Assembly (NCBI GenBank): GCA_965153455.1
Contig: OZ234499.1
Coordinates: 14,442,271 to 14,506,270 of the forward strand
Source of the DNA: Sphagnum compactum
Lineage: Eukaryota; Bryophyta; Sphagnopsida; Sphagnales
Length of the DNA stretch: 64,000 bases
Direction: 5' to 3'
The notes beneath the pieces are model-generated. The model was not told the origin of the DNA. It made no database searches and saw only the letters and a list, made by a program, of their open reading frames with translations. The translations under genes and the position numbers were made by a program. Below are positions 12,593-24,703 of the stretch, one piece after another (position 1 is the stretch's first letter; each line of letters starts with the position of its first letter).

Positions 12593-15500
12593 ATTGTGCA
12601 CTTGTAGCTATAGAAGACCAAAAAAGCTGCAACTTCAGAAAAAGAGACCTTGGTAAGAGATTCCAGCAAGATTTGAAAGTTCAGAGGTCATCAAATGGTT
12701 CATTTGGAGGTTATTGGGTTTGCTGTTTTGGATCTAGAAATCCCTTTTGGAGTTCTTTGCTATATACTTGGTGGCAAAGAGAGAACTACAGATACTGGTC
12801 CAGTCACCAGTATTTCTCAGGATGGCTGTTCAATCCCGATAATCAACCTAGTGACCACCACTAGAGGTTCTACAGAAGTGATTCCAAATTAGCAAATATA
12901 TGTAGAATGTGTATTGACTTGCTATGGGGGTAAAAAGGTCTCTTCTTTTGTTTTGTTGTGTTACGTACTTATGGGTGTGGAATGGCAGGATGATCTGGAT
13001 TGATGAGACATGTGCCCATGAGGGTGGACCGTAGAAGGTAGTTAGTTGTAAGAGATCCAAATCCTTTGCAGGTTATAAATTCTCGGACTGAATCATTAGG
13101 AGAAGATTATGCTGTTTATCAAAGACCCTCTGCAACTGACACCTTTCAGAGGGCTGATAATAACTGGTTTGCCCATGACGGCGGTGGCTTCTTCATTCTT
13201 GTATCCTCAATTTCTTGTCATTTATAGCAAGGTTTATTTGAATTATTAACTCTAAGCTATATATCGACCAATTACTCAGCTCACCCATGACTCTTGCCTC
13301 AACATCAACATTGCATTTCTCAAGTGAGGCCATTGCATCCTTAGTCCTTACACCCCAAACATTCATTTTTGTGCCTTTAGATGGGTTTTGAGTCTTTGTC
13401 TCAGAACGTTGTTGATACTTGTGCATGGTGCATCCTAAAGAACCTTCAATTGAGGAGACAAAAAATATGTAAAACTTGCTTGATTAATTTGAATTTTATA
13501 TGTTTCTATAACATGTGTCTAACCCAATTAACTTAGATTGTTGTGACCCTAGCCTTGGGCATGCAACAAAACAAAGAGAAAACAAACCATGAATGAACCA
13601 AGACAAGGGATGCATCAAAAACACATTCCTTTTGTGAAAGGCAAGATTGTTATTTGGTGAGAGCATGAGCATGAGCTTAATGGGATATTTTATAATATAT
13701 TGTGTTGATATTGACAAAAAAAATTTGATAGATTCTTCTAACATGGATATGATTTTTTTTTAATACATTCAAATATTTTATTACGTCATCAAAAGTTCCA
13801 TATGACGCAATTCATATTCATGTAAACGATTATATCCTGAGGTGTAATTTGGACTTCCATGAACCATCCATTGTAAACAATGTGATTGTGTAAAACACAT
13901 TTATCTTTTATGAGAAAACAAACCTAAAAAATGAAACACATCAAAGATTTGACCAATATTGAAGGTCTTTTACAAAGTCTTGTAGATTGGACCACAAACA
14001 TTGGAAATGGTGACATTTTTCATTTAATCTCCATCATTGTTTGTATTGGATACCATGTTAGTAAACCCAATAAACAATCTAGTGTTTCTTACAAATCGTG
14101 AAAATGAAAAAAAAAATCTTTATTTTTTTTTTCACACAATGAATTTAGAGCTACAATGGTGGTTTCCAATCATATAAATATACAATAGAACGGATGTAAA
14201 TAACTTTTTCATTGTTTTTTATGGTTCATGACATCTCATTCACAATTAATCAAAGGTCTTTTCGATAGAGAATTCAAACATAGTTCCAACCTCTAATTCT
14301 TCTTTAATTGATGTTTATTTGTTGTTGAACAATTGTCTTCATCCAAAAAAGAGATGGTTTTGATTCCAAGGAAATCATACAAGAAAAAACATCCTGACCA
14401 TGCAAGCTCTTAATTAGATTATGTTCAAAAATGGGCTTCAATTTTGTTTCAAATATGGACTTCATCGTTTCAAAGAAATATGTTCTACCATCTTCAAAAC
14501 TATTGAAAGGTAATTGTGAAAATGAAGGATTTTATCAATTTGTTCTTGGGTCAATTTTTTTGCTTTGGTTTTCTACATGATTTTGACATTTGCAAAATAT
14601 GCATGGAACTTTTTCATGTCCACGATAACAAAAGATAAAAACTTGCAAAACAACGAAAAGGAAAGGATAAAAGTGGTGTCTATACATAAAATTTATGAAC
14701 ATATTGTGTGAGTGATGAATAGAGAAATTAAACTTTGATTTTTGCACATGGCAATAAAATGTCCAAAGAACATTTTAGAATGGATAAAAAATGTACCTTT
14801 TAAAAAAGATTGCAAATTTTATTTATAAGATTTGAAAAAATAAAAAATAAATATTATAGACTTCAAATAGTAGTAAGCCATTGTGCTAGACTCCTACCAT
14901 CATAACCTTTAACCAAAGAATATTAAGGAAGAAGAAAATAGTTTATTTATTCAATCAAATTGGTAGGTTAATCCATAGTGTATAAATTAAGAACACGTCA
15001 TGCAATTTGATTCCTCAAATCTTTTCTTGATGTCCCAATAATAATCATTTGTGAAAAAATGTAAAAAAAGAAATCAAAGTCAATACCAAAAAATAAATAA
15101 ATTTAGATATTATTAGTAGCATTGTGATAATGACTTTCAAATATTGTAACAAAGGAAAGGAAGAATTTCTAGAATAAATCCATGAACAAAAAATGGAAGT
15201 GAAAAGATAACAATTTGCATTATATCTTAAACGTTCAAAACTTGTTATAATTTTCCACCCAACTGTAAGACCACACATATGTTGTTACCAACTTTTGGTT
15301 CACCCTTGAACTTGATAACAAAACGACAAAAAAACGATTCAACACAAAACTTCATCATTTATAAATTTTAACATATTAAAGTCATAAACGGGAAAAAAAT
15401 GATGACATAGAAGGCGAAGACATCTAGTCACAAAAGTCTAAGTTAGAGCCTTTGCATATGGAAGCAAAAATGAGGACAAAGATGAATTGTAAAAGAAATC

Positions 15501-17940
15501 TTTGTTGGTGAAGAATGGACGTTTTTTATGGCTTGGTTGCAATAGAACTTTGTAATGGGGAAATTTATAATCAATGAAATGTTTTATGAAAAGGTCAAGT
15601 GTAGCATGACATGTTTTCAAATGAAGGATTCAATGTTAGATACATGCTTGTTGGATTCTTTCATAATATCAAACTTGGTTCCAAAAGAAAACACTAAAGC
15701 TTTATGAAAAACATCCCATCTAAGTTTCAATGCAAAAACATGTACTTTAAGCAACTAACATGCTTTGACATTGTTTCCTATGTAAAACAAACAAGGGAAC
15801 AAAAGGTAAATTGTTTCAAATTTGGGTATGAAAAAATGAGATTAAGGTTAAACATGTAAACTCATTAAGGTTAATGACACTAGAATTAGACATACAACAA
15901 GCTTGAATCAAAGCCTAAAAAGTGAGGGTAACATTTCACACCTAACTTTGAAAATAATTTTCTTGTTGATTTCATCCTAGACTGGACTTTTGTCCAATTA
16001 TAAGGCACATTTTCCTCCTCAACATTGATTTTTTTAAAAATATTTTGATGAAGATAAGGAGGTAAAATTCCAAAGTCTCATGCACTAAGAAGCTCAACCC
16101 ACTAATAAAAAATTACAATTTAAAAAAAATAATGCACAAAGGAAAGGAAACAAAAAAAAAACGATCTGGGAATTTTATTTTTTTAATGGGTCCTTGTTAC
16201 TAATAAAGGGTAATTTATTAATAATTGCTCACATTTTGTTTGAATCTTGAATTCATAACCATTGAGGAAGGAACCATTGGTGGGGATAAAAACATTATAG
16301 AAATATTTGAAATTATAAAAAAATGATTTAAAAATGAAAGAAATTATTAAAAAAATGCATTGAAAATGTATGTCAAGTTCCAATAATCTTATTTCAAAAT
16401 TAAAAAACTAGAAATAATTTTCAAAATAAAAACTAAGTTAAAAAATTCGTTTCAAACCTACCATTAAATTATATAAAACATTTTATCCCCTTCTTAGTAA
16501 CCCTTCAACTTATCACAAATTTTTAGAAAAAACATCAAGTTAAGAATAAAGGTACATTAACTTTTCTTTATGACCTTTTCACTTTCTATATGCATTCCTT
16601 TAATTTTTCTTTTGTGTACTTACTCTTCATGTTTTCTTGGTTAATGTTTATGAATATTTTTGCTCATTTATGAGTTCTATTTTTCTTACATTTCTCAATT
16701 TGAACACCTATCATTTTAGGTGTAAAAAACTATCACATACCCATTTTATAGTTAATTTTCAAATTGATAAAATGACAAATATTCTTTTTAAAAAATCAAT
16801 GCATTTCTTAGATTTTAGAGTTTTTATATTTTCAATGATTTTCATTAGTTTATTACAATAACTAATGGACTTTTGTACCCCTACCCCAAATGAGACCTCT
16901 TCAAGTCTCTAAGGATACCATTTTTCAAAAAGACCTTTCAAGGCTTTAAAAAATCAATTAAAATAATTATTAAATTTCTTTTTCACAAAAAACAAAGATC
17001 ACCACAGAAAAACTCATTGCCATTCATTAATAAATCATCCTTTAGACTCATTATTTGCATGTAGTAAATATCCTAGCATCGCCCATGGGCTTTTTAAAAT
17101 GTTCATTATTATTCTAATAATAACTTATTCAGTAAAAAAAAAATCTTGTAAATGAATAAAAAACAAAACAAAAAAGGAAAATTTAACATGCAATTAATTA
17201 TATAAATGTAGCATTTAATGACTTTGTTCTCTATATTTACCCATGTTTTGTGGTGTTAAAGCCAATAATGCATATTATCTTGTGCATTGTAAAAATGAAA
17301 TTGTACGTTAATTACTTCACTCCATACATGGATATGAAATGACAAATAAATTATTTAAAAAAATTATTTAAAATTTTATATTTATAAAAACATATTTGAA
17401 TTGATAACCTCTTACCTTCTTTTATCATTATTCTCACCTTTTTATCACACGTTTTTAAAAAACTTCCCTTTCAAAAAATGAAACTAAATATAACCTTTTA
17501 CATTATAAAAAAGGTCATTAAAAAAAAGAAAAGAAAAAATGATCATGAAATTAAAATTTAAGAATTAATTCACATTTCTCATTTTTTAAACATAAAAAAA
17601 TGATGAAAAAATGGGAACAAAGGACTAACCCTAAAAAGATGCTTTGAGATCTCCAATTGTCAAGTAGGTAGGTATTTCATTGGGGGGAAGAATGTGCCAA
17701 TCAAGCGTTTCATGTCCAAACTCCAAACAACTTGACTGTTGATGAGATCTGCAAACACAATCAAAACAAATGAAGAGTCAAAAAAGCCTTCAATATACCA
17801 CCAACAGAAACCACAAACTTTTCAAATGCAAAAACTTGCATTCCATGCAAAAGACCATGAACATGCACACCTTCAATTGTTCTGGATACTCTTGAAACAA
17901 AATTTTCAATATCTTGAAAAACCAGCCCTGTCGGTTCGTG
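12593..17940. other. STR11 3' flank and long AT-rich spacer
   Basis: Up to about 13,200 the composition is still gene-like and probably includes the STR11 3' untranslated region. From 13,200 on it is AT-rich with homopolymer runs and no recognisable gene. The minus frame at 13193-13426 (77 codons, containing MNVWGVRTKDAMASLEK) reads more like protein than the rest but I cannot name it. The minus frame at 14535-14747 contains YRGHEKVPC.FCKCQN, which faintly recalls a Cys-rich transposon-associated domain, but it is too short to support. From 15 to 17.6 kb I see nothing. Confidence 0.5.
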
Positions 17941-17944
17941 GAGA

Positions 17945-18235
17945 TTTGCCCCAATACTGGCTAATTTCCATTCAGAAAATTGACATTGAAACCTCACACA
18001 TATATAAACATCAACCAATTTGGGTCATCTCTAATTCATGAAATTGATATTGTCATGTTGCGGGGTTTCCGCATCCACCAATTATGGTCATTTTGATTTC
18101 AGAAAATTGATTTCAGCATCGACAAAACATGGTCATATCCATTTCAAAAGATTGGACATTGTGATGTCACAGCCTTGAGCATCAACAAAATGTGGTCATT
18201 TCCATTTCAAAGGATTTGACCTTGTAATTGACATG
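17945..18235. repeat. Degenerate tandem repeat with GGTCAT/TTTC.ATTTCA core
   Basis: At least four units share the pattern CATC-A-CAA-AT-TGGTCAT followed by TTTCATTTCA(G/A)A-GATTGA-ATTG. Unit starts are near 18009, 18072, 18117 and 18180 (spacing 63, 45, 63), with an older unit visible from about 17950. The array sits immediately upstream of the RNase H-like gene and is not coding in a fixed frame. Confidence 0.65.
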
Positions 18236-18474
18236 GATCAACAACTAGGCATGTCATAACCTTGGAAATGCAACTGGATTGGAGTCCGAAAGCTTAAAAG
18301 AGGGAGAAGGTAAATGGTGCTCAGATCATCGTAGTCAAGTCATCTCATGGAAGTCCTAAACAGTCTCCTGATGATCAACAAGGTGATGAGAAGCAAAGGG
18401 AAGGTACTGTAGTACAGAAAGCTAGTAATACATGTAAATTGTCAAAAAAAAGCAGCAAAAGAAGAGACAGGACC

Positions 18475-19357
18475 ATGTTGCAAGAACCACTTGAAAAGAG
18501 AAAGAAGAGAAAGGGCCATGTTCGAGGAACAGTTCAACATCCATGGGTTCTCTGTTTTGATGGGGCTTCCATTGATGATGCAACCTATGCGGGTTGTGGA
18601 GCAGTGCTAATGACCCATGCCCGATCTCCAGTTGAAGAATTGAGCAAGTTCATAGGGGCTCATACTTTGCATACTGCAGAATATGTTGCCTTGTTTACAG
18701 GTCTCAAGCTAGCAAGCTCTTGGAATGTTGACAACCTGCATTGTTACGGAGCCTCTCAGATTATTCATAACCAGGTGCGAAGACACCAAATGGAGTAATA
18801 TTTTTTTGCAGTGAAATTATTGTGTTTTGTTTTGAACCCTTAATGCATGAATTTTTTGCCACCACCCTACTAAGCAAGTCCAAAGTCCTGTTCTTCATAT
18901 GACAAGAGGTCTATCATTACTTTTGTAACAGCTAACAGGGCAGTGGAAAGCGAAAAAACAAATATTGGTGTTTTTGTGTCAACAAGTGAGGCTTCTAATT
19001 GGAGAGTTCAAAAGTGTGAAGTTGGAGTGGGTGAGAAAGGCTGACAATCTCCATGCGGCTAGACTTGCATACCAAGCTATAAACCTTCAATTGGATCGAG
19101 AATTGACTGCTGCGCAGACTGACAGTGAGGAACCTGAGAGCACAAAACCAAAAAAGGATTCAGCTGAATTCAGTGATGATGATGACTATTATCAGCATCC
19201 GATATCAAAGAATTCAAGTAAACAACCTCAACAGCAGCACAGATCATCGCCTGATTCAAGTAAACAACTAGGACAGTGCAGATCAACACCCACGGCATCC
19301 TGTAAGACCAATGACAACCAAAATGGTAAGCACAAGAGAGTTTTAAGGAAGCGTTGA
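18475..19357 (+). CDS. RNase H-fold protein with degenerate active site
   Basis: Exons 18475-18774 and 18932-19357 join at CAG|CTA to give an RNase H-like (RVT_3-type) domain: WVLCFDGAS, AGCGAVL, HTAEYVALFTGLKLA, then YGASQIIHNQLTGQWKAKK and VRKADNLHAARLAYQAI. In active RNase HI the four acids are D (DG), E (AEY), D (GDS) and D (N..AD.LA). Here the first two are present, but GDS reads GAS and AD reads AA, so two of four metal ligands are missing and the protein is probably not a nuclease. After the domain comes an acidic SEEPES...SDDDD tract and a basic tail ending KHKRVLRKR, suggesting nuclear localisation or nucleic-acid contact. The start is provisional: the frame is open upstream to 18298 without an ATG, so an upstream exon joined near 18300 is likely. 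The biological role is unknown. Confidence 0.68.
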
Positions 19358-22035
19358 AAAAGAAATAAGTGTAAGCAAGGACAATAAACCCTTCTGACTG
19401 CCATTATTTCATTGGCTACAATGTCTACACTCCCACCACAGTCAGGAATCAGGTATTTATTTTCAGATTTCTTCATTTGTCACATTAAAAACCAAAGCAA
19501 ATCTGATTTGTCAGATTTGTCAGATTTGCAGGACAGAGTGATGCTCACTCTAGTCATCTGTTCACTCAAATAACATAAGACCTCTTTGCTGGCACATGTG
19601 CATCTGAACAAGCATTAGGCTCAGGCATGTCTCAAATTAATGCAAGAAATGTTTACTCTTGATGGGATATCCTTGCAAAGGCAAGCCACTTGTACAGTAG
19701 GGACAAAATCACCTTTAAAATATTTTTCAAACTCTGCCAGAACAATAGAGGATGCACACACATAATAAGGGAGGTTTTCAGAGTTGGACCTGGATGGAAA
19801 CATAAGTGTTTGCTGGGAACACAATAACCAGTGAATAGCATGCAATAACAAAAGTGCCAACTCTGAAATTCTCACAGGTGTAAACATCCCACTTCACTGG
19901 CAATTAGGAGAAATAACTGTGAAGACCTCAACTCTTACCAGCAGAAATGTCCACTACACTAAGATTGTACTTGTGCTGCAGTCCTTCATCTAATGTTTCT
20001 TATTAGTGGACTTTTTAGGTTTCGACTTGATTTTGAATCATATTGTGAAATGACTAAAAATGATGAGTTCAATCACAAGCTATAAGGATAATCTGCTAAC
20101 CAAGTCACTCTTGAAGATAATGCATGATAATATATAATGCAATATAATGCACCATAATAACTTGTTCTCTTCAAGAGTGGCTTGGTTCACAGATCATCTT
20201 GCACTATTATGAACTAATCAAGCAACTTGCACTCTTGAAGATAATGCATATATTGCATTATCACACCAAGATGTTGGCCCTTGGTGTGATGTGGACCCTC
20301 TTACAGCAACTTGTTAGCTCAATAACCAGTAATATTTTGAACCCAAGAGCAATTCTGAGACTACATACAACAGATTTGAAGCTGACAACCCTAGATTACA
20401 ATTACCCGGATTTTAAAAAAAACAGTTTGACCCAAAAAAAGTCAAACAATTTGCTCAATTGACACTCTCATTCAAATGTAGTAACAAAAGGTCACAGCTA
20501 CAGGGAGAAAAACCAGAGAGTGTCACCTAAAAAGGCTGCCTGTTTACTACATCATTCTCCTTTCATCTCTCCATCCAAACCTATGAATTGAGACAGAAAA
20601 ATGTCTTGCACGAGAAGACCAAAGCTCTAGTCGCCCTTTTTCCTGAAAGAGCAACCTTCAGTCAAGCGAGCCTTCCCACCAGTTGGCTGGCACAGGACTG
20701 TTGAGCAGCTCCCACACACCACCACTGTCTGTGAGTGGCTAAATACTGTTGTACTGCAATATCAAAAACAACAGCACACATCAGGCTCTATGACACCCAC
20801 CTTCTGTTTCTCACATCAAATTCTTCAGCAGCATACCGTAGGATCTACTAGGACTCCAGGAACATTATCCAACATTCACATCTCTTGCCCATCATGCTCT
20901 GTGGGGCAATCAGCAAAGGACATTTTCATGTCTTGCCCATCATGCTCAGTGCAGTTGGCACAAAGCATTGGCAAGAGAGCATTTGACCTCCCTTGCCCAC
21001 AATGCACTATGCAATCAGCAGAGCACATTGACATCCCTCACCCAACATGCTATGTACAATTGACATCTCTTGCCCATCATGTGCAGTGCAGAACTTGACA
21101 TCCAAGTTTACAGAGACTCAGTAACCTGACAGCAGAAGTCCCTCAATATTCTGAAACAGCTTAGAGAAGGGGAGAAGCGAAGAACTTACATGGTGAAGCA
21201 TCCCTGGCACTTCACATCCTACGTCACACACACACAGAAGCAAAGACAGTCACCATTTATGTGCAATCAAGGGGAAAATGATGCAATGACTGCGAACAAG
21301 AATGACCCTGAAGAACTGGGTAGTCTGTTGAAGGAAACTCCCAACCACTGTGGCCATTGCCTTGATGATTGAGCAGTCAGGGAAAGAACAGGACGAAAAA
21401 ACGTTATACCAGACTAAGCCGAAAACAGATGAACACGAGACGGAAAAAATACTTGGCTCTTGGCTCTGTGTTTGTGTTATTCTTCTTTCTACACAGAAGT
21501 CAGTAGAAGAGAAGAACACAACCGACAGCAGAAAGAACACAAACAGAAGCAAACAAAATGCCATTTCAAGCTCACCATGAAGAAAGAGTTGGGAGACTGC
21601 ACAAGACGTTTCAGCTTGTGCTTCCTTCTTTCCAGCTCCACTGGAGGGTGCAGCAGATCGATATCGTTCGAGAGCACCTGCCCCCACATATTGATCCACA
21701 AACAACCAACCCCTGGTTAGCAAACCTTCGAACAAAACCGAGTAGGAGATTCTTCCGTCTGCATCCTAGGCACACAGATCGAAGCAAACTTCCCCCCTAC
21801 TCCGTGGGATTCCTAACAACATTCACAGCACCAGCAATGATCGTCTACAACTCTTTTGCAGAGAGCTCTTGGACAAAAGACAATAAAGATACGACCAGAT
21901 TCCGAGGCAAGAAACACACCATGATGAAGAGGAAGGGCAGAGCGACTACAGTCGAAGCTGCGATTGCGACGTGATCGAAAGGGAATGTGGCATCGCTCCG
22001 GCTCCCATTTGATCCTCCGCCCGCGCGCACCCCCC
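19358..22035. other. Spacer between RNase H-like gene and S3a gene
   Basis: The 3' flank of the RNase H-like gene is followed by non-coding sequence of intermediate GC. The open frames around 21250-21974 on both strands overlap one another, are low complexity and lie just upstream of the S3a gene; I treat them as promoter/leader DNA. The Cys-rich tandem repeat at 20885-21095 is listed separately. Confidence 0.5.
20885..21095. repeat. Degenerate tandem repeat reading CPSC...
   Basis: Five units start with (C)TTGCCCATCATGC or a variant at 20885, 20933, 20993, 21038 and 21070, each followed by TCAGTGCAGTTGGCA-like sequence and GACAT(T/C)-C. Unit lengths are irregular (48, 60, 45, 32). On the + strand the frame opened at 20790 (103 codons) reads through the first four units as repeated CPSC/CPQC/HPTC motifs, but irregular spacing and the lack of a gene context argue against a real zinc-binding protein. 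It may be a decayed coding repeat or a simple minisatellite. Confidence 0.5.
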
Positions 22036-22107
22036 AAACCCTAAGGCTCCACGCAGTAGTGTGTGGAGGGAAGAAGATGTATTAGGGTTAGGGTTAGGGT
22101 TAGGGCT
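22036..22107 (+). promoter_or_regulatory. Telo-box and TTAGGG tract in the S3a promoter/leader
   Basis: AAACCCTAA (telo-box) lies at 22036-22044. About 40 bases later there is a run of four TTAGGG units at about 22082-22105. Telo-boxes are known cis-elements of plant ribosomal-protein and other translation genes, where they act with site II elements in dividing cells. Position 120-190 bases before the S3a start codon fits that role. The TTAGGG (not TTTAGGG) register is unusual for a plant telomere-like run. Confidence 0.6.
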
Positions 22108-22226
22108 TTTAGCTATGCGGCGAAGAAGACAAGCAACGGCAAGGAAAACAAGCACAGCAATGGCAATCTTTCCTCTCTCAGATCTTGGCGTATGCGCGAC
22201 TTCTCGCGTCCTCGGGCACTACAACC

Positions 22227-24703
22227 ATGGCGGTTGGCAAGAACAAGCGCATATCCAAGGGCAAGAAGGGTGGGAAGAAGAAAATGTGAGCAATTTCTTC
22301 CTTCACTTTGTTGCCGCCAGTTTTTGAATTTGGTTACCGGTTGCAAAACTTGAGCAAGCTCTTGTCCTTCTGCGAACGACGGCGGTGTGTGTGTGTGGTT
22401 GAAGAAAGGCTTCATCTTTGGCTGGTGATCCGAGTGAGTGAGTGAGCACGTTTGGAATTTCTGTTGTTTTTGCAGTGTCGATCCGTTCTCGAAGAAAGAT
22501 TGGTATGACATCAAGGCGCCATCAACCTTCAACCAGAGGTCGTTGGGCAAGACTCTTGTCACAAGAACCCAAGGAACTAAGGTAAGAACGGAGAAAAACA
22601 ATCGGTGTGTACTACTGTCTGTTCTCTACTCTGCTCTTCTTCTTGGAGAGCATCTGTATGGACGACTTGTGCGAGATGTTGGAGATGTGTACACTAGTTA
22701 GTACTGTTTTCTCACGCTATCTTTCCCTTATTTTTCTCTTTGGAACCAGATTGCCTCAGATGGGTTGAAGGGAAGAGTGTTCGGGGTATCCCTTGCTGAT
22801 CTGCAGCAGGACGAGGATCAAGCTTTGTGGAAGATCAAATTGAGGGCGGAGGATGTGCAAGGTCGCAATGTCCTCACCAATTTCTGGGATTGTCCCAGCT
22901 GAACCATGGCTTCTTAAAGCACTGTATATGCATTTCTCTAGTTGCATGCTTTGGGGCACATTGCTGTGGACAACCAAGATGGTTTAGTCTCTGGAAAACC
23001 GTACTCTAATCCGAAAGTAGTGGTTAAGGGATTAGATAAGCTTGCCACGTGCAGAAGATTTTCACTGAAATTGTGGCTCTTTGACTCTGAGGTCCCAGAC
23101 CTCTGAATGCTGTCAAATTTCTGGAAAAGAATGGAGAGGGATTTTTTTAATTTGTAAGAATGCAGACCAGTGCAAAGATGATTGCCAAATATGAAAGGAC
23201 ATGAAGATGATTTTTAGAAAGGACAGAATGTGAAGGAGATTGCAAGTGATTGCGTAGTGGTGACTGAATTGGTGGAATGAGGCTTTGGCTAGAAGCTGAC
23301 CAATGAGTTTTGTGGAAACAGGGTATGGACTTTACAACAGACAAGCTACGGTCACTTGTGCATAAGTGGCAGAGTCTCATTGAGTCTCATGTGGATGTGA
23401 AGACAACAGACAACTACATGGTTCACATTTTCTGCATTGGTTTCACCAAGAAGAGGCCCAACCAGATCAAGCCCACTCGCTATGCCCAGTCAAGCCAGAT
23501 TCGTCAGGTTTGTGCATCTATTTCTACATGTGAATCCTCAAGCACTGAATTTCGCAACTATGGGTGGTCTACCCCATGTCAAACCCTAAACCCTATCTAC
23601 GATTCTCCTTTTCAAGTGCTGCAGTTCTTGTGGCCAGAGTCTATTCTGTCTGACTGGACATTTGTTTAGTTGTGCCTTTGGGCTTAGGTGTCTGCTTGTT
23701 TGATCGACAAGCTAAAATAAATTGAAGCTTACTCTCACAGGCATGTTGCAGCTTGAATGAGGATACTAGCAACTTTCTTCAATAGCTATGTTTCAGGAAG
23801 GCTGGCCAGAAACATAACTGCATCCTCCGCTGCTTCTAGAAATGCAATTGAAGTTCTGGACTCAGATTCTGTATAGTGGTTTACCTGAAAATTTGGGCAG
23901 ACTATTATACACTGACCAATATCCAGTGTTAGGACCTGATGAAGTTGGTGGGTAGTCATGGCAGCTCGGCTCTGCTATTCATGATGAAGGTGATGGTCTG
24001 ACACTTTGTGAATGTCTCTTGCAAGGGCATGACTGCACTCATTGTGGTGTTGCCTTCTTCAAAGTGTTCTTTTGTAGTTTTCCCCACAATCATCTCAGAG
24101 AAGACATCTATATATGTGTTTTGTTATGCCAGATCTGGCGAAAGATGAGGGAAATAATGGTGCGTAAAGCCCAGAGTTGTGATCTGAAGGAGTTGGTTGC
24201 CAAGTTTATTCCAGAGGTGATTGGAAAGGAAATAGAGAAGGCAACATCTGGTATATATCCCCTCCAGAACACTCATATCCGCAAAGTGAAGATTCTAAAA
24301 GCGCCCAAATTTGATCTGACGAAGCTTGTGGAGGTGCGTGGGTGATAGCCGGGTCTCTTTTGACATGCTATCTTACTGTGCTTCTTTCTACACAAACGCA
24401 TATTCAAGTTTTGCTTAAGGTATTCTATTCTTGGCAACTGATGATGTTTGGTGATGGTCTGACACTTTGTGAGCGGCTTTCATAATGTTATGACTGCACT
24501 CATTGTTATGTTACCTTCAAAGTATTGTTGTAGAGATTTCTCAGCTATTTCCTCGATATGTTTGTTTCTTCCAAGTGATATTGGATGCTGGATTATTACA
24601 GGTACATGGGGACTATAGTGAGGAAATTGGTGCAAAGATTGAGCGTCCTGTAGGAGATGATGCAGAAACGGATGCTGAGCCTGTTGAGGTACCTGGAGCC
24701 TAG
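22227..24703 (+). CDS. RPS3A: 40S ribosomal protein S3a (eS1)
   Basis: Small-subunit ribosomal protein eS1, located near the mRNA exit channel of the 40S platform. Exons 22227-22285, 22476-22581, 22750-22887, 23322-23507, 24133-24333 and 24602-24703 give 263 residues, matching the usual length of about 262. Recognisable family blocks are [76 protein letters not shown] and [20 protein letters not shown]. Four introns are GT-AG. Intron 3 is not: the conserved NFW|GMDF junction forces ...TTCTGG|GATTGT at the donor with ACAG at the acceptor, so it reads GA-AG, and sliding the junction by one base gives nothing better. The telo-box upstream suggests co-regulation with other ribosomal genes. Introns 4 and 5 carry related repeats, listed separately. 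The ATG opens the conserved N-terminus, so the start is secure. Confidence 0.96.
23976..24080 (+). repeat. Intronic repeat copy 1 (S3a intron 4)
   Basis: The stretch starting ATGATGAAGGTGATGG and continuing TCTGACACTTTGTGA ... CATGACTGCACTCATTGT ... CCTTCTTCAAAGTGTT is repeated in intron 5 of the same gene and, partly, in intron 1 of the FKBP gene. The copy ends about 50-60 bases before the intron 4 acceptor. ATGATGA matches a snoRNA C box and CTGA occurs soon after, but no D box is found at the far end, so I do not call this copy a snoRNA. Confidence 0.6.
24438..24536 (+). repeat. Intronic repeat copy 2 (S3a intron 5)
   Basis: This is clearly homologous to the intron 4 copy: GGTGATGGTCTGACACTTTG, then GACTGCACTCATTGT, then TACCTTCAAAGT and TTGTAG in the same order and at nearly the same distance (about 65-85 bases) from the next acceptor. 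A TGATGAT motif precedes it. As in copy 1, no terminal D box is visible. The duplication predates considerable divergence (about 75 percent identity by eye). Confidence 0.6.

Noticed and set aside
14535-14747. Cys-containing minus frame recalling a CACTA transposon-associated domain
   Set aside because: Only one short block with uneven cysteine spacing; not enough to support.
21250-21735. 161-codon minus-strand frame upstream of S3a
   Set aside because: Overlaps three other frames, low-complexity hydrophobic core, no motif; considered promoter DNA.
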